64,000 nt of DNA from Bacillus sp. 103mf (GTDB lineage Bacteria > Bacillota > Bacilli > Bacillales > Bacillaceae_G). The stretch's first letter is position 1. Every line of letters begins with the position of its first letter. Location: assembly GCF_900116295.1 (NCBI RefSeq), contig NZ_FPAF01000001.1, positions 310,001 to 374,000 of the forward strand, in the 5' to 3' direction. A program made the translations under genes and the position numbers. A model generated the notes under the pieces. The model had not been told where the DNA came from and made no database searches. It saw only the letters and a program-made list of their open reading frames with translations. Positions 1-7,671 of this stretch are shown piece by piece.

Positions 1-132
1 GTGAATAAAGGGGCGCAAAGAAGTTCCGTAGATCAATTTGGACATGATGTAAATTCCGCATACGAAAAAAGCAAAAAAATGGAGCGCTATCACAAGGAAT
101 ATCAACAAAAAGCAAAAGAAGAACAGGGGTGA
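1..132 (+). CDS. small hydrophilic protein, function unknown (possibly 5'-partial)
   Basis: A 43-codon frame opens at a GTG on the first base of the window and ends in TGA. The true start could lie outside the window. The product is charged and rich in Lys, Gln and Glu, with no membrane segment or Cys motif. Its stop codon lies inside the ribosome-binding region of the next small gene, so the two are probably translationally coupled. I do not recognise a family. Confidence 0.5.
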   Translation: MNKGAQRSSVDQFGHDVNSAYEKSKKMERYHKEYQQKAKEEQG

Positions 133-138
133 GGTAAA

Positions 139-273
139 ATGGCAAAAGGAAATAACAAACGTAATCGTGGACAAAACAGCAGCGTTAATCCACAAGGACT
201 TGCTTCAGATGTAGCAGATCAAAGTCCAAAAAGCCAATTAGAACAACGCGCAAAAACAAAGAATACGAAATAA
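139..273 (+). CDS. small basic protein, 44 aa, function unknown
   Basis: This ORF starts with ATG after a GGGGTGAGGT ribosome-binding site that overlaps the stop of the preceding gene. It ends on the edge of a strong terminator. The product is basic and rich in Asn, Gln, Ser and Lys, with no hydrophobic stretch. The composition resembles minor small acid-soluble spore proteins, and spoVK lies next door, but I cannot match it to a named SASP. A spore role is only a guess. Confidence 0.6.
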   Translation: MAKGNNKRNRGQNSSVNPQGLASDVADQSPKSQLEQRAKTKNTK

Positions 274-300
274 AACACGAAGCATTACGCTTCGTGTTTT
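272..300. terminator. bidirectional rho-independent terminator
   Basis: A perfect hairpin (AAAACACGAAGC / GCTTCGTGTTTT, short loop) has A-runs and T-runs on both sides. It sits between the two small plus-strand genes and the minus-strand spoVK, so it can end transcripts from both directions. Confidence 0.9.
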
Positions 301-312
301 ATTATAAACAAT

Positions 313-1269
313 TTATGAACTGTGCGTTTCTTCTTCAAGTGTTAAATCACTACTAGAAATTGTTATTAAATCATATTTATCGTACGTTTCTTCCTGAAGC
401 AACCTCATCGCTTGTGTACGAATAGACTTTTCCACAATATTACGAACGTAACGCCCATTGCTAAAAGAGGTAACCTGAGATGAATATTTTACTGCATTTA
501 AATGATCGCGAAGATTCCACTCTGCCTCTTTTGATAATTGATACTCCCGTTCATCGTACATCCGTTTCCCTATCTCTAATAGTTGATTGACGGTGTAATC
601 CGAAAACTCAATAATGAAAGGAAAACGAGATTGCAAACCAGGGTTTAGTGATAGAAAATGGTTCATCTCACGTGAATACCCTGCTAAAATGAGCACAAAA
701 GCATGTTGCTTATCTTCCATATGTTTAACGAGCGTATCAATTGCCTCTTTTCCAAAATCTTTTTCACCACCACGCGCAAGCGAATAGGCTTCATCAATAA
801 ACAAAATCCCCCCCATTGCTTTTCGAATGAGGTCACGCGTTTTTTGTGCAGTATGCCCAATATATTCACCGACTAAGTCCGCTCGTTCCGCTTCAACTAA
901 ATGCCCTTTTGACAACACATTCATCTCAAATAATAATTTTCCAATCATCCTAGCAACAGTTGTTTTCCCCGTTCCTGGATTACCTTTAAACAACATATGA
1001 AGAACTTGTTTCTCTGATTTCAAACCCATTTCTTGCCGCTTTTTATTTACATAAATCCATGCATAAATTTCTTTTATAATTTTTTTGATTTCCTGCATTC
1101 CAACAAGCTTGCTCATTTCTTCTTCAATTCGCTGCAACATTTCATGTTTTGTAACAGTTTCAGTTGAAAGATTTTGCTTTTGTTCTGTAGAAGAAACAGA
1201 AACCTTCTTTCGGTGATTCAGCACAATGTTAATTTGGTTATTATTCTTCTTTCGCATCGACTGTTCCAT
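313..1269 (-). CDS. spoVK: stage V sporulation protein K (AAA+ ATPase)
   Basis: SpoVK is a mother-cell AAA+ ATPase needed for late spore maturation in Bacillus. This 318-residue protein has a variable N-terminus of about 45 residues and then one AAA+ module. The Walker A motif GNPGTGKTT is at about residues 96-104 and Walker B (ILFIDE) at 155-160; a sensor/arginine-finger region (LQSRFPFIIEF) follows. The family is CbbX/SpoVK-like. The ATG start follows GAGGTGATT at good spacing. The gene is transcribed alone, divergently from the recombinase-like gene. Assignment rests on motif pattern and on the neighbourhood with hfq-miaA. Confidence 0.93.
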   Translation of the reverse strand: MEQSMRKKNNNQINIVLNHRKKVSVSSTEQKQNLSTETVTKHEMLQRIEEEMSKLVGMQEIKKIIKEIYAWIYVNKKRQEMGLKSEKQVLHMLFKGNPGTGKTTVARMIGKLLFEMNVLSKGHLVEAERADLVGEYIGHTAQKTRDLIRKAMGGILFIDEAYSLARGGEKDFGKEAIDTLVKHMEDKQHAFVLILAGYSREMNHFLSLNPGLQSRFPFIIEFSDYTVNQLLEIGKRMYDEREYQLSKEAEWNLRDHLNAVKYSSQVTSFSNGRYVRNIVEKSIRTQAMRLLQEETYDKYDLITISSSDLTLEEETHSS

Positions 1270-1354
1270 ACAATCACCTCATTTTTATCATTTCACTGAC
1301 GAATATTGTCAACATTTGCGCTTTCCCAAGAAATAAACATTTTCTGAAAATTTT

Positions 1355-1363
1355 TGTTATAAT
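1355..1363 (+). promoter_or_regulatory. extended -10 promoter element for the recombinase-like gene
   Basis: TGTTATAAT (TGn plus a consensus TATAAT -10) lies about 25 bases before the ATG at 1389. There is no convincing -35, as is common for extended -10 promoters. The ribosome-binding site AGGGAGGTGG follows just before the start codon. Confidence 0.5.
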
Positions 1364-1388
1364 ATAAGAAAACTAGGGAGGTGGGACT

Positions 1389-2351
1389 ATGTCAACAAAA
1401 GAAATTAATGATACAGTACAAGCTTTCTCTGCTTATTTATTAAACAAGGGACGAAAACCTTCAACTATTAAAAGATACGTCTACGACATCGAGGATTTTG
1501 TTCATTGGTTACAAAAAAACAAAAAAGTTTCTTCTAATAATATATGGGAGACTCTTTGTCCAAAAGACTATGAAGATTATTTTTCGGACTTAAAAATAAA
1601 ACGTCATTACTCCGAAAAAACAATGCACCGTGTTTTCATTGTGTTAAATCGACTGTATCATTTTTTAAACTTGCCTAGCCCACTAAAAGACATGGAACTT
1701 ATTATACAGCCAGATCGTACATTGCGAGATGAAGATTTCATTTCGCCACAAGAAGAACAGCGTTTAAAATATATTTTAACTTCTTTAGAAGGACTGTCAG
1801 ATAAACAACGACCTGTACGTCCATTACTCATGGATCGAAACGTATGCATTATTATGCTTCTGCTCGATTACGGTTTATCGTTACAAGAACTCGTCTCATT
1901 GAATATGCAGCATGTCCATTTTGAAAATAATACATTATCTATTCCCGCCGTATCTGGAATAGAACGAGTCATTTCATTAACTGAAGAAGATAAAAAAAAG
2001 CTATATCATTACTATAAAAAAATTCCCGAGCCAGTACGCCCAAAATACCATAGCTCGGATCCATTATTTGTAGCCTTTGATTTTAATCGAAATACATTCC
2101 GTTGGGTATATGAAAATGACGCTCCAAAAGCATTAACAGAAATTTCCGTACAAAAAATGATTCGACTTGAAGTAGCACGCGCAGGACTGCGCAAAGGTAT
2201 CTCTGGTCAGCATTTACGCAATACATTTATTTTACGACTCATTCAACACCACATTCCTGAACAGGAAATTATAAAACGTATTGGTTTCAAGTCAAAGATT
2301 TCATTAAAAAGATATTATAACTATGCAAAGCAAAAAGAAAACGCCTCGTAA
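1389..2351 (+). CDS. tyrosine-recombinase-fold protein with degenerate active site
   Basis: This 320-residue protein has the two-part layout of XerC/D-type recombinases: an N-terminal SAM-like core-binding domain (about 1-95) and a C-terminal catalytic-type domain (about 115-315). Several catalytic positions are changed. The usual GLR..EL reads GLSLQEL (Ser163 in place of Arg I). No GKG-K-R hairpin lysine is apparent. HxLRH reads QHLRN (Gln274 in place of His, but Arg277 kept), and LGH reads IGF (Phe300). The terminal Tyr is near residue 309. It is intact, has a good ribosome-binding site and ends inside its own terminator. That suggests a maintained DNA-binding role rather than ordinary recombination, but this is inference. 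Confidence 0.8.
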   Translation: MSTKEINDTVQAFSAYLLNKGRKPSTIKRYVYDIEDFVHWLQKNKKVSSNNIWETLCPKDYEDYFSDLKIKRHYSEKTMHRVFIVLNRLYHFLNLPSPLKDMELIIQPDRTLRDEDFISPQEEQRLKYILTSLEGLSDKQRPVRPLLMDRNVCIIMLLLDYGLSLQELVSLNMQHVHFENNTLSIPAVSGIERVISLTEEDKKKLYHYYKKIPEPVRPKYHSSDPLFVAFDFNRNTFRWVYENDAPKALTEISVQKMIRLEVARAGLRKGISGQHLRNTFILRLIQHHIPEQEIIKRIGFKSKISLKRYYNYAKQKENAS

Positions 2352-2366
2352 TAGGCGTTTTCTTTA
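2338..2366 (+). terminator. terminator containing the stop codon of the recombinase-like gene
   Basis: AAAACGCCT / AGGCGTTTT pair around a six-base loop that contains the TAA stop, followed by a T-rich run. The coding sequence and the terminator overlap. Confidence 0.85.
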
Positions 2367-2423
2367 TTTTTAAAGGGATTTCCACCAGTAAGAAGTGCCC
2401 AGACTTAGCTGGGCACGCAAATA

Positions 2424-2450
2424 AAAAAGAGCGAATGATTCGCTCTTTTT
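2424..2450 (-). terminator. terminator downstream of hfq
   Basis: AAAAAGAGCGAA / TTCGCTCTTTTT is a near-perfect hairpin with T-runs on either strand, 18 bases after the hfq stop. A second perfect hairpin (GTGCCCAG / CTGGGCAC, 2395-2416) lies between it and the convergent terminator but lacks a T-run. Confidence 0.85.
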
Positions 2451-2468
2451 GCTATGTACAATTCTTTA

Positions 2469-2693
2469 CTATTCTAATTCGATTGAAACGTTCTTTTGTG
2501 GAACAAATGTAGAAATCGCATGTTTATAAATAAGCTGTTGCTTACCTTCTGTTTCCAACAATACAGTGAAATTATCAAAACCTTTAATTAAACCACGAAG
2601 TTGGAAGCCATTTAATAAGTACAGCGTGACAAACGTATTCTCTTTACGGAGTTGGTTTAAAAATTGATCTTGAATATTGATTGATTGCTTCAT
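2469..2693 (-). CDS. hfq: RNA chaperone Hfq
   Basis: Hfq forms a hexameric Sm-like ring that binds U-rich RNA and promotes sRNA-mRNA pairing. The 74-residue product is the usual length for Bacillus. It carries the Sm1 region ([23 protein letters not shown]) and an Sm2 YKHAIST motif, the counterpart of the YKHA signature. The ATG follows GAGGAGG. It lies 24 bases after miaA and is probably cotranscribed with it, as in many bacteria. Confidence 0.97.
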
Positions 2694-2717
2694 GTCGAAT
2701 CCTCCTCTTTTTCTCTA

Positions 2718-3668
2718 CTACTTATTATTCGACTTAAGTTGTAGCTTTCCTTCTGTGTACTGTAAAATTTCTCGAAATTTTTCACCACTTGTAACATCAA
2801 ACCACTCAACATCCATTTTATTACGGAACCAAGTTAATTGTCGTTTTGCGTAGCGGCGAGAATTCGTTTTTAAAGCGATTACCGCTTCTTCTAACGACGT
2901 TTTCCCATCAAAATATTCATACAGTTCTTTATAACCAATCGCTTGAATAGATTGACAATCTCGAATTTTTTCTTCATACAAGCGCTTAACTTCATCTAAT
3001 AAACCTTGCTCCATCATAATGTCTACACGTAAATCAATGCGACTATATAATAAATCTCGATCCATTGTTAGACCAATTAAAGCAACGTCATATAACAATT
3101 CATTTTCTTGTTGTTCTAATTGATCACTCATTTTTTGCCCTGTTGTATGAAAAATTTCTAAAGCACGAATGACACGTCTTACATTGTTTGGATGAATACG
3201 CTTTGCGCTTATTGGATCAACCTCTCCCAGCTTCCCATGTATATACTCTACACCATGTTCCTCTGCTAATTGTTCTAACTGTTTACGGTACGCATGATCT
3301 CCCGGCTCATCAGAAAACTGGTAATCATATAACACGGATTGTACATATAAACCTGTTCCACCAACAATTATAGGTAGTTTACCACGATTTGTAATATCTT
3401 CTATATGACCGCGTACAAGTTCTTGAAACTCAGCAACAGAAAAGGAATCTTCTGGATTTTTTATATCAATCATATAATGCGGAATTCCGTCCATCTCTTC
3501 TTCCGTAACTTTCGCCGTACCTATATCCATATTACGATAGATTTGCATTGAATCGCCACTTATAATTTCCCCATTTAACGCTTTTGCCAATTCAATGCTA
3601 AGCTTTGTCTTTCCAACTGCAGTTGGTCCAATAATAACAACAACTTTGTCCTGTTTTTCTGCTCCCAT
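2718..3668 (-). CDS. miaA: tRNA dimethylallyltransferase
   Basis: MiaA adds the dimethylallyl group to A37 of tRNAs that read U-starting codons, the first step to ms2i6A. MiaB, which completes that modification, is also in this window. The protein is about 316 residues, with the P-loop GPTAVGKTKLS near the N-terminus, the GDSMQIYRNMDIGTAK segment and the GGTGLY motif typical of the family. I chose the ATG at 3668 rather than the TTG nine bases upstream. The ribosome-binding site (AAAGAGAG) abuts the TTG directly but is well spaced from the ATG. Confidence 0.96.
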   Translation of the reverse strand: MGAEKQDKVVVIIGPTAVGKTKLSIELAKALNGEIISGDSMQIYRNMDIGTAKVTEEEMDGIPHYMIDIKNPEDSFSVAEFQELVRGHIEDITNRGKLPIIVGGTGLYVQSVLYDYQFSDEPGDHAYRKQLEQLAEEHGVEYIHGKLGEVDPISAKRIHPNNVRRVIRALEIFHTTGQKMSDQLEQQENELLYDVALIGLTMDRDLLYSRIDLRVDIMMEQGLLDEVKRLYEEKIRDCQSIQAIGYKELYEYFDGKTSLEEAVIALKTNSRRYAKRQLTWFRNKMDVEWFDVTSGEKFREILQYTEGKLQLKSNNK

Positions 3669-3864
3669 ACACTTCAACTCTCTTTATGTAACATTATACA
3701 TCTGATTATTATACCCAATCTTACCAATTTTAATAGCCAAAATGCAAGTTATCTTATTACGGTAATTGAAATTACAAATATATTTGTTAAAAAATATAAT
3801 CTATTTTGCATGTTTTGTCCAACCACTTCATATACATAGTAAAAACAAAAATGGAGATGATACT

Positions 3865-4107
3865 ATGAAAGTTGGACAAGCTACTATTGATTTTCGTTCA
3901 TTAATAGAAGATTTAATTTTAGCAACAGCAACAAATGAAATAGATCGCTCCCAGGAAGAGGTATACTTTGCACTAAATTGTTTACTCCGCTCATTTCATA
4001 TACTACTTACAAATGAAGAAACGGACACAATGAATACTGAATATATCCAAACTCAGTTTTGCACCGCATATAATATTTTAACAGGACGAACAATATATCC
4101 ATTCTAA
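3865..4107 (+). CDS. small acidic protein, 80 aa, function unknown
   Basis: The ATG follows TGGAGATGA at good spacing; the in-frame codons further upstream have no ribosome-binding site. The product is soluble and predicted mostly helical, with a central FALNCLLRSF stretch. It contains two Cys residues but no recognisable metal-binding pattern. I do not recognise the family. It is a lone plus-strand gene between miaA and a repeat-filled spacer. Confidence 0.65.
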   Translation: MKVGQATIDFRSLIEDLILATATNEIDRSQEEVYFALNCLLRSFHILLTNEETDTMNTEYIQTQFCTAYNILTGRTIYPF

Positions 4108-4111
4108 ATCA

Positions 4112-4232
4112 TCATCCATCTTCATCTAATTGTTTAATGAGTTTGCTTACGAATGTTTTTAAGAGGCTTGTAAATTCATCGTGTGCCCTTTTATCACTTC
4201 ACTTTACAATAAATACTCCATTAACAGTTGCT
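4112..4232 (-). pseudogene. relic of a gene 3' end, possibly TetR-family, cut by a repeat
   Basis: On the minus strand one frame reads ATVNGVFIVK, then a stop, then SDKRAHDEFTSLLKTFVSKL and a short tail ending in TGA. The pattern resembles the last helices of a TetR-type regulator. The 5' side ends exactly where a bcr1 repeat begins, and no continuation is visible beyond it. It is a broken gene either way; the family assignment is weak. Confidence 0.35.
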
Positions 4233-4487
4233 ATATAAATCCATTTTAATTTTTCAACATCTTTGTCTAGCTCCATCCCCCTCTTGTTCTGAGCGAGCCG
4301 CTTCCGCTTTTCTTTATAAGTCGCTGCTATGCGGCATACAACATGATCTGCACTTGCTTTCTCCTTTTGTTTTAAACCTTACATGTGGCAGAAAAAGGCA
4401 CTGACCGCTTCTATGCATGGCCAGACGCTCTCGTCCTCCCCTAAAAAGAAAGGGGTTTTGATGTCATTTTTTTAACTTGTATATATA
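4232..4487 (-). repeat. bcr1-type intergenic repeat, copy 1, with a foreign insert
   Basis: The sequence shares the bcr1 landmarks found at six other places here: TCCATTTTAATTTTTC.ACAT at one end, CCTGACCGCTTCTATGCA.GGCCAGA near the other end, then CTCTCGTC and AAAGAAAGGGG...TTTTTAACTT. At 4261-4317 it carries an insert (CTTTGTCTAGCTCC...CCGCTTCCGCTTTTC) that simple copies lack. A copy near 7.7 kb has a related insert at the same position. With the relic beside it this accounts for the whole 4108-4512 spacer. Confidence 0.85.
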
Positions 4488-4512
4488 GTTTGGTGAGAAT
4501 ATTAACAAATAA

Positions 4513-4542
4513 AAAACACCTCTTTATTAAAGAAGTGTTTTT
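4513..4542 (-). terminator. terminator downstream of the alcohol dehydrogenase
   Basis: AAAACAC.TCTTTA / TAAAGA.GTGTTTT hairpin with flanking A- and T-runs, just past the dehydrogenase stop. Confidence 0.8.
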
Positions 4543-4548
4543 GTTTCT

Positions 4549-5712
4549 TTATAATGATGCTTGATAAATTGCTACAACATCTTGTTTATTTAATTTTTTA
4601 AACTGTCCAAACTCACCATATGCCATTGCCTTTTCTGCCATAATATCAATTTGTTCTTCACCAATTTTGTAATCAGCTAAACGAGCCGGCGCTCCAATAG
4701 ATTTCCAAAATTGACGCAATGCTTCAATTCCTTCTAATGCTATGTCAACATCAGTTTTCCCTTCTGTTTGAACATGAAATACTCGAATCGCAAATTGTTT
4801 AAAACGCTCTACATTTTCATGTAAAACATGTTTCATCCAATTTGGGAATAAAATTGCTAAGCCACCGCCATGCGGAATATCATACACTGCCGAAACAGCA
4901 TGCTCAATGTTATGAGTTGCCCAGTCCCCGCTTACGCCCATCGCCAAAATACCATTTAACGCCATTGTACCGCAATATAAAATCGTTTCACGATGCTCAT
5001 AACTTTCTAAATCATGCAGCAAATTCGGAGCTGTCTCAATAACCGTTTGTAAAATTGATTCACAGTAGCGGTCCTGCAATGTCGTATTTGTACCTTGGTG
5101 AAAATATTGCTCGAGTACATGCGACATAATATCAACAATACCGTAAATTGTTTGGTTACGCGGTACAGATATTGTGTGGTTCGGATCTAAAATAGAAAAT
5201 TGCGGAAATGTTACTGGACTCCCCCAGCCATATTTCTCATTTGTTTCCCAATTTGTAATAACTGAACCTGCATTCATTTCAGAACCTGTTGCAGCTAGAG
5301 TTAACACTGTTCCAAAAGGTAACGCTTCTTTTGCGATAGCTTTTTTCGTAACAAGATCCCACGCATCTCCATCATACTTACTACCAGCGGCAATAGCTTT
5401 TGTGCAATCTATTACACTTCCACCGCCCACAGCTAAAATAAACTCGATATCATTTTCTTTACAAATTTGAATCCCTTTGTTTACTGTCGATAAACGTGGG
5501 TTAGGTTCCACTCCACTTAACTCAAAAACTTCTGCATCTATTTCTTTTAACATAGATATCACGTTATCGTAAATTCCATTTTGTTTAATACTTCCACCGC
5601 CATATACGAGTAACACCTTTTTCCCGTATTGAGGTATTTCTAATTTCAATTGTTCTAATTGTCCTTTTCCAAAAATAAGCTTTGTTGGATTACGAAACAC
5701 AAAATTTTGCAT
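4549..5712 (-). CDS. iron-containing alcohol dehydrogenase (YugJ/YugK-like)
   Basis: This is a group III (iron-dependent) alcohol dehydrogenase of about 387 residues, probably an NAD(P)H-dependent butanol/aldehyde reductase that recycles NADH during fermentation. The N-terminal nucleotide-binding domain has YGGGSIK and [17 protein letters not shown]. The C-terminal helical domain has the iron-binding histidines in HVLEQYF and in [19 protein letters not shown]. The ATG at 5712 is well spaced from AGAAAGG, whereas the ATG nine bases upstream abuts it. It is a single-gene unit. Confidence 0.9.
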   Translation of the reverse strand: MQNFVFRNPTKLIFGKGQLEQLKLEIPQYGKKVLLVYGGGSIKQNGIYDNVISMLKEIDAEVFELSGVEPNPRLSTVNKGIQICKENDIEFILAVGGGSVIDCTKAIAAGSKYDGDAWDLVTKKAIAKEALPFGTVLTLAATGSEMNAGSVITNWETNEKYGWGSPVTFPQFSILDPNHTISVPRNQTIYGIVDIMSHVLEQYFHQGTNTTLQDRYCESILQTVIETAPNLLHDLESYEHRETILYCGTMALNGILAMGVSGDWATHNIEHAVSAVYDIPHGGGLAILFPNWMKHVLHENVERFKQFAIRVFHVQTEGKTDVDIALEGIEALRQFWKSIGAPARLADYKIGEEQIDIMAEKAMAYGEFGQFKKLNKQDVVAIYQASL

Positions 5713-5798
5713 ACACTTCATCCTTTCTAGATAAAAGTAACTATACTTTTGTATATCATATATTTAGTTTTTTATAAAAAAATATGCTTATACAAAAA

Positions 5799-5826
5799 AG
5801 AATCTCAGCTAAAACTGAGACTCTTT
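5799..5826 (-). terminator. terminator downstream of the DUF420 gene
   Basis: AGTCTCAG / CTGAGATTC hairpin followed on the minus strand by a T-rich stretch, at the stop of the membrane protein gene. Confidence 0.75.
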
Positions 5827-6365
5827 TAATAATAAGGTGAAATCATTAAGTATACGATAACTCCAGAAAGACTTACATATAACCAGATTGGCATCGTCCA
5901 ACGTACAATTTTACGATGACGAGTCAATTGGTTTGTAAATCCATATACTAAAGAAAATAATGCAAGCGGCACAATAATAGCAGCAAGGAAAATATGCGTA
6001 ATTAAAATAAAGAAATATACATATTTAATGATTCCTTCTCCACCAAAATGCGTTGCTGGCGCTAAATAATGATACGTTAAATACGAAACACAAAATATCA
6101 ATGTTGTTGTAAATGCGGCAAGAATAAATCCTCTATGTAACTTTACATTCTTTTTAATAATTGAGAACAACGCTGCTAGTAAAAACACGAATGTAAAACT
6201 ATTACAAATCGCATTGACAAGTGGCAAAATTGTTACATCAAAATGCACTTCTCCTTTGTATCCAACTGGTCCAAAAAACAAAAATAAAATAATCGCATTG
6301 ACGATCACAGAAAGCGTTATTACAACAGGAGCATAGCTCTTCTGTTTCACAGAACGATCAGTCAA
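5826..6365 (-). CDS. DUF420 family integral membrane protein (YozB/CtaM-like)
   Basis: The protein is about 179 residues with five predicted membrane helices (VVITLSVIVNAIILFLFF, LVNAICNSFTFVFLLAALF, FILAAFTTTLIFCVSYLTY, IFLAAIIVPLALFSLVYGF, IWLYVSLSGVIVYLM). It has conserved His residues, including LTYHYL, VYFFILITHIF and HRKIVRW, as in DUF420. In Staphylococcus a DUF420 member (CtaM) is needed to mature haem-A-containing terminal oxidases; a similar role here is inference. The TTG at 6365 is better spaced from GAGGGAG than the GTG nine bases upstream. Confidence 0.85.
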   Translation of the reverse strand: MTDRSVKQKSYAPVVITLSVIVNAIILFLFFGPVGYKGEVHFDVTILPLVNAICNSFTFVFLLAALFSIIKKNVKLHRGFILAAFTTTLIFCVSYLTYHYLAPATHFGGEGIIKYVYFFILITHIFLAAIIVPLALFSLVYGFTNQLTRHRKIVRWTMPIWLYVSLSGVIVYLMISPYY

Positions 6366-6517
6366 ATTATTCACTCCCTCATTTTTCTTAAAATATACAG
6401 TAGCTTCATTATTTTAACATATTATCAATATTGTAAATGTGACAAATGTTTGAATAATTATATAACATAAAACTCCCATCAGCGCTGTTCTTAGCGATAT
6501 TTAAATGAAAAGATAAA

Positions 6518-6554
6518 AAATCCTCCTTAAGTCTTTGACCACTTAAGAAGGATT
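6518..6554 (-). terminator. terminator downstream of the 38-residue membrane peptide gene
   Basis: AATCCTTCTTAAG / CTTAAGGAGGATT hairpin followed by a run of T on the minus strand. Confidence 0.8.
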
Positions 6555-6595
6555 GTATCGTTTCACACTAAAAATTTCAAACTATAACACTCACA

Positions 6596-6712
6596 TTAGT
6601 TTTTATTAAGAAACATATCGCTATATGCTTGAAAAATCTCAGTTAATTGAAAACCAATCAGAGACATTGCTGTTAATGAAAAGAAACCAATTAATACGAA
6701 ACGAATCCACAT
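6596..6712 (-). CDS. 38-residue single-span membrane peptide
   Basis: A short ORF has a consensus AAGGAGGAG ribosome-binding site six bases before ATG and its own terminator. It encodes MWIRFVLIGFFSLTAMSLIG, then a short hydrophilic tail: one membrane span with a charged C-terminus. The strong translation signal and the terminator argue that it is real. Function is unknown. It sits between the DUF420 gene and another small membrane ORF on the same strand. Confidence 0.7.
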   Translation of the reverse strand: MWIRFVLIGFFSLTAMSLIGFQLTEIFQAYSDMFLNKN

Positions 6713-6734
6713 ACGAATCTCCTCCTTGTATCAT

Positions 6735-7040
6735 TCATTTAAAATTCAGATGACAAATCAGATGATAGTGGTCGTCTCCTTCTTTTTTCTTTACAACAGC
6801 AGTAATATAACGAATAAAGAGCATAATAATTATAGGGAAATATACATGCTTCAAGTTTGTCTGTCTTAGCGATATTTCTCCTTGTATGTCGGACGGGGAC
6901 GTTAAAGAAAAATTAGCACTATTCATTTTCCCATATAAAAATAGGAATTGAATACATAATACAATGCTTACAATTGACATGATATCTTCCCAATCAGTCG
7001 TATACAAAAAATTATATATATCTAGCACATATTCCTCCAA
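6735..7040 (-). CDS. small membrane protein, 101 aa, function unknown
   Basis: Translation probably starts at TTG, because AAAGGAGGGG lies five bases upstream and no ATG is in frame nearby. Two hydrophobic segments are visible (IVSIVLCIQFLFLYG at about 23-37 and YFPIIIMLFIRYITAVV at about 67-83), with a Lys/Asp/His-rich tail. It ends 22 bases before the start of the 38-residue peptide, so the two are likely cotranscribed. I recognise no family. Confidence 0.6.
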   Translation of the reverse strand: MEEYVLDIYNFLYTTDWEDIMSIVSIVLCIQFLFLYGKMNSANFSLTSPSDIQGEISLRQTNLKHVYFPIIIMLFIRYITAVVKKKEGDDHYHLICHLNFK

Positions 7041-7223
7041 CGTTACCCCTCCTTTCTTTTTTTACTATTTTCCTAATATTCGTATAAAAAGTCAAGAAAA
7101 ATATTTTATATACACTGTGGTAATGTTTATTACATATAATGGAATATCTTGATTGATCCATCTTCACCTGTACCTCTTATTGTTATTTACATCTACTTTA
7201 TTCAAGTGATAACAAGAATATTT

Positions 7224-7415
7224 TCAGTCCAAGGCCGCATTACCTAGAGTTTTTTCTGTCCCCATCGGTAGGAAAGATCCTCCAATCATTATTCCTTCAA
7301 GGCACTCCCCATCCAAAACAATTCAACCAACTCTTTGTAAAATATTATCTTTTGTAGAATCTGCATTTTTCTTTTTTGGCCTTCCTGGTTTTTTACTTAT
7401 TTTTTCTCCATTCAT
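7224..7415 (-). pseudogene. relic of a TetR-family regulator
   Basis: An ATG at 7415 opens MNGEKISKKPGRPKKKNADS and TKDNILQRVG, the usual N-terminal tail and first helix of a TetR-type regulator, and then meets TGA. A second piece reads LEGIMIGGSFLPMGTEKTLG before TGA at 7224. The HTH and most of the body are missing, so the gene has lost its centre. It points away from the transporter relic at 7504, a regulator/exporter arrangement. Confidence 0.55.
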
Positions 7416-7503
7416 ATATACAGACCCCATTATTTTAAAAGTTTTATTCTTTTTTTGAAAATTAACCTTCTGTTATATATAATAAAATATAAGAATAATC
7501 AAA

Positions 7504-7614
7504 TACACTTTCGGCATGGGAGTACCTGCTATCACCACTTTACTTGGACGATTTGCATTTTGGCCAAGTAAAATACAAATTGTAGAAGAAAAAACAACAC
7601 AAATCAATTCATAA
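7504..7614 (+). pseudogene. relic of an MMPL/RND-type transporter C-terminus
   Basis: One plus-strand frame reads YTFGMGVPAITTLLGRFAFW, then PSKIQIVEEKTTQINS and TAA. The VPAITTLLGRFAFWPSK pattern is the characteristic end of the last membrane helix of MMPL-family transporters (YdfJ-like). Everything upstream is gone. A terminator follows. Paired with the divergent TetR relic it marks a lost regulator-exporter locus. Confidence 0.6.
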
Positions 7615-7618
7615 AAAT

Positions 7619-7650
7619 AAGGTCATAGTGTATACACTATGACCTTATTT
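7619..7650. terminator. terminator after the MMPL relic
   Basis: AAGGTCATAGTGTA / TACACTATGACCTT is a 28-base perfect palindrome followed by TTTT. It has outlived the gene it served. Confidence 0.85.
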
Positions 7651-7671
7651 TCCTACTATTTAAAACCACAC

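Noticed and set aside
2395-2416. Perfect hairpin GTGCCCAG / CTGGGCAC as a regulatory element
   Set aside because: It lies between two convergent terminators and has no T-run or nearby start; I see no role for it beyond a spare hairpin.
5174-5470. 98-codon plus-strand frame antisense to the alcohol dehydrogenase
   Set aside because: It is an antisense shadow of conserved coding sequence and lacks translation signals.
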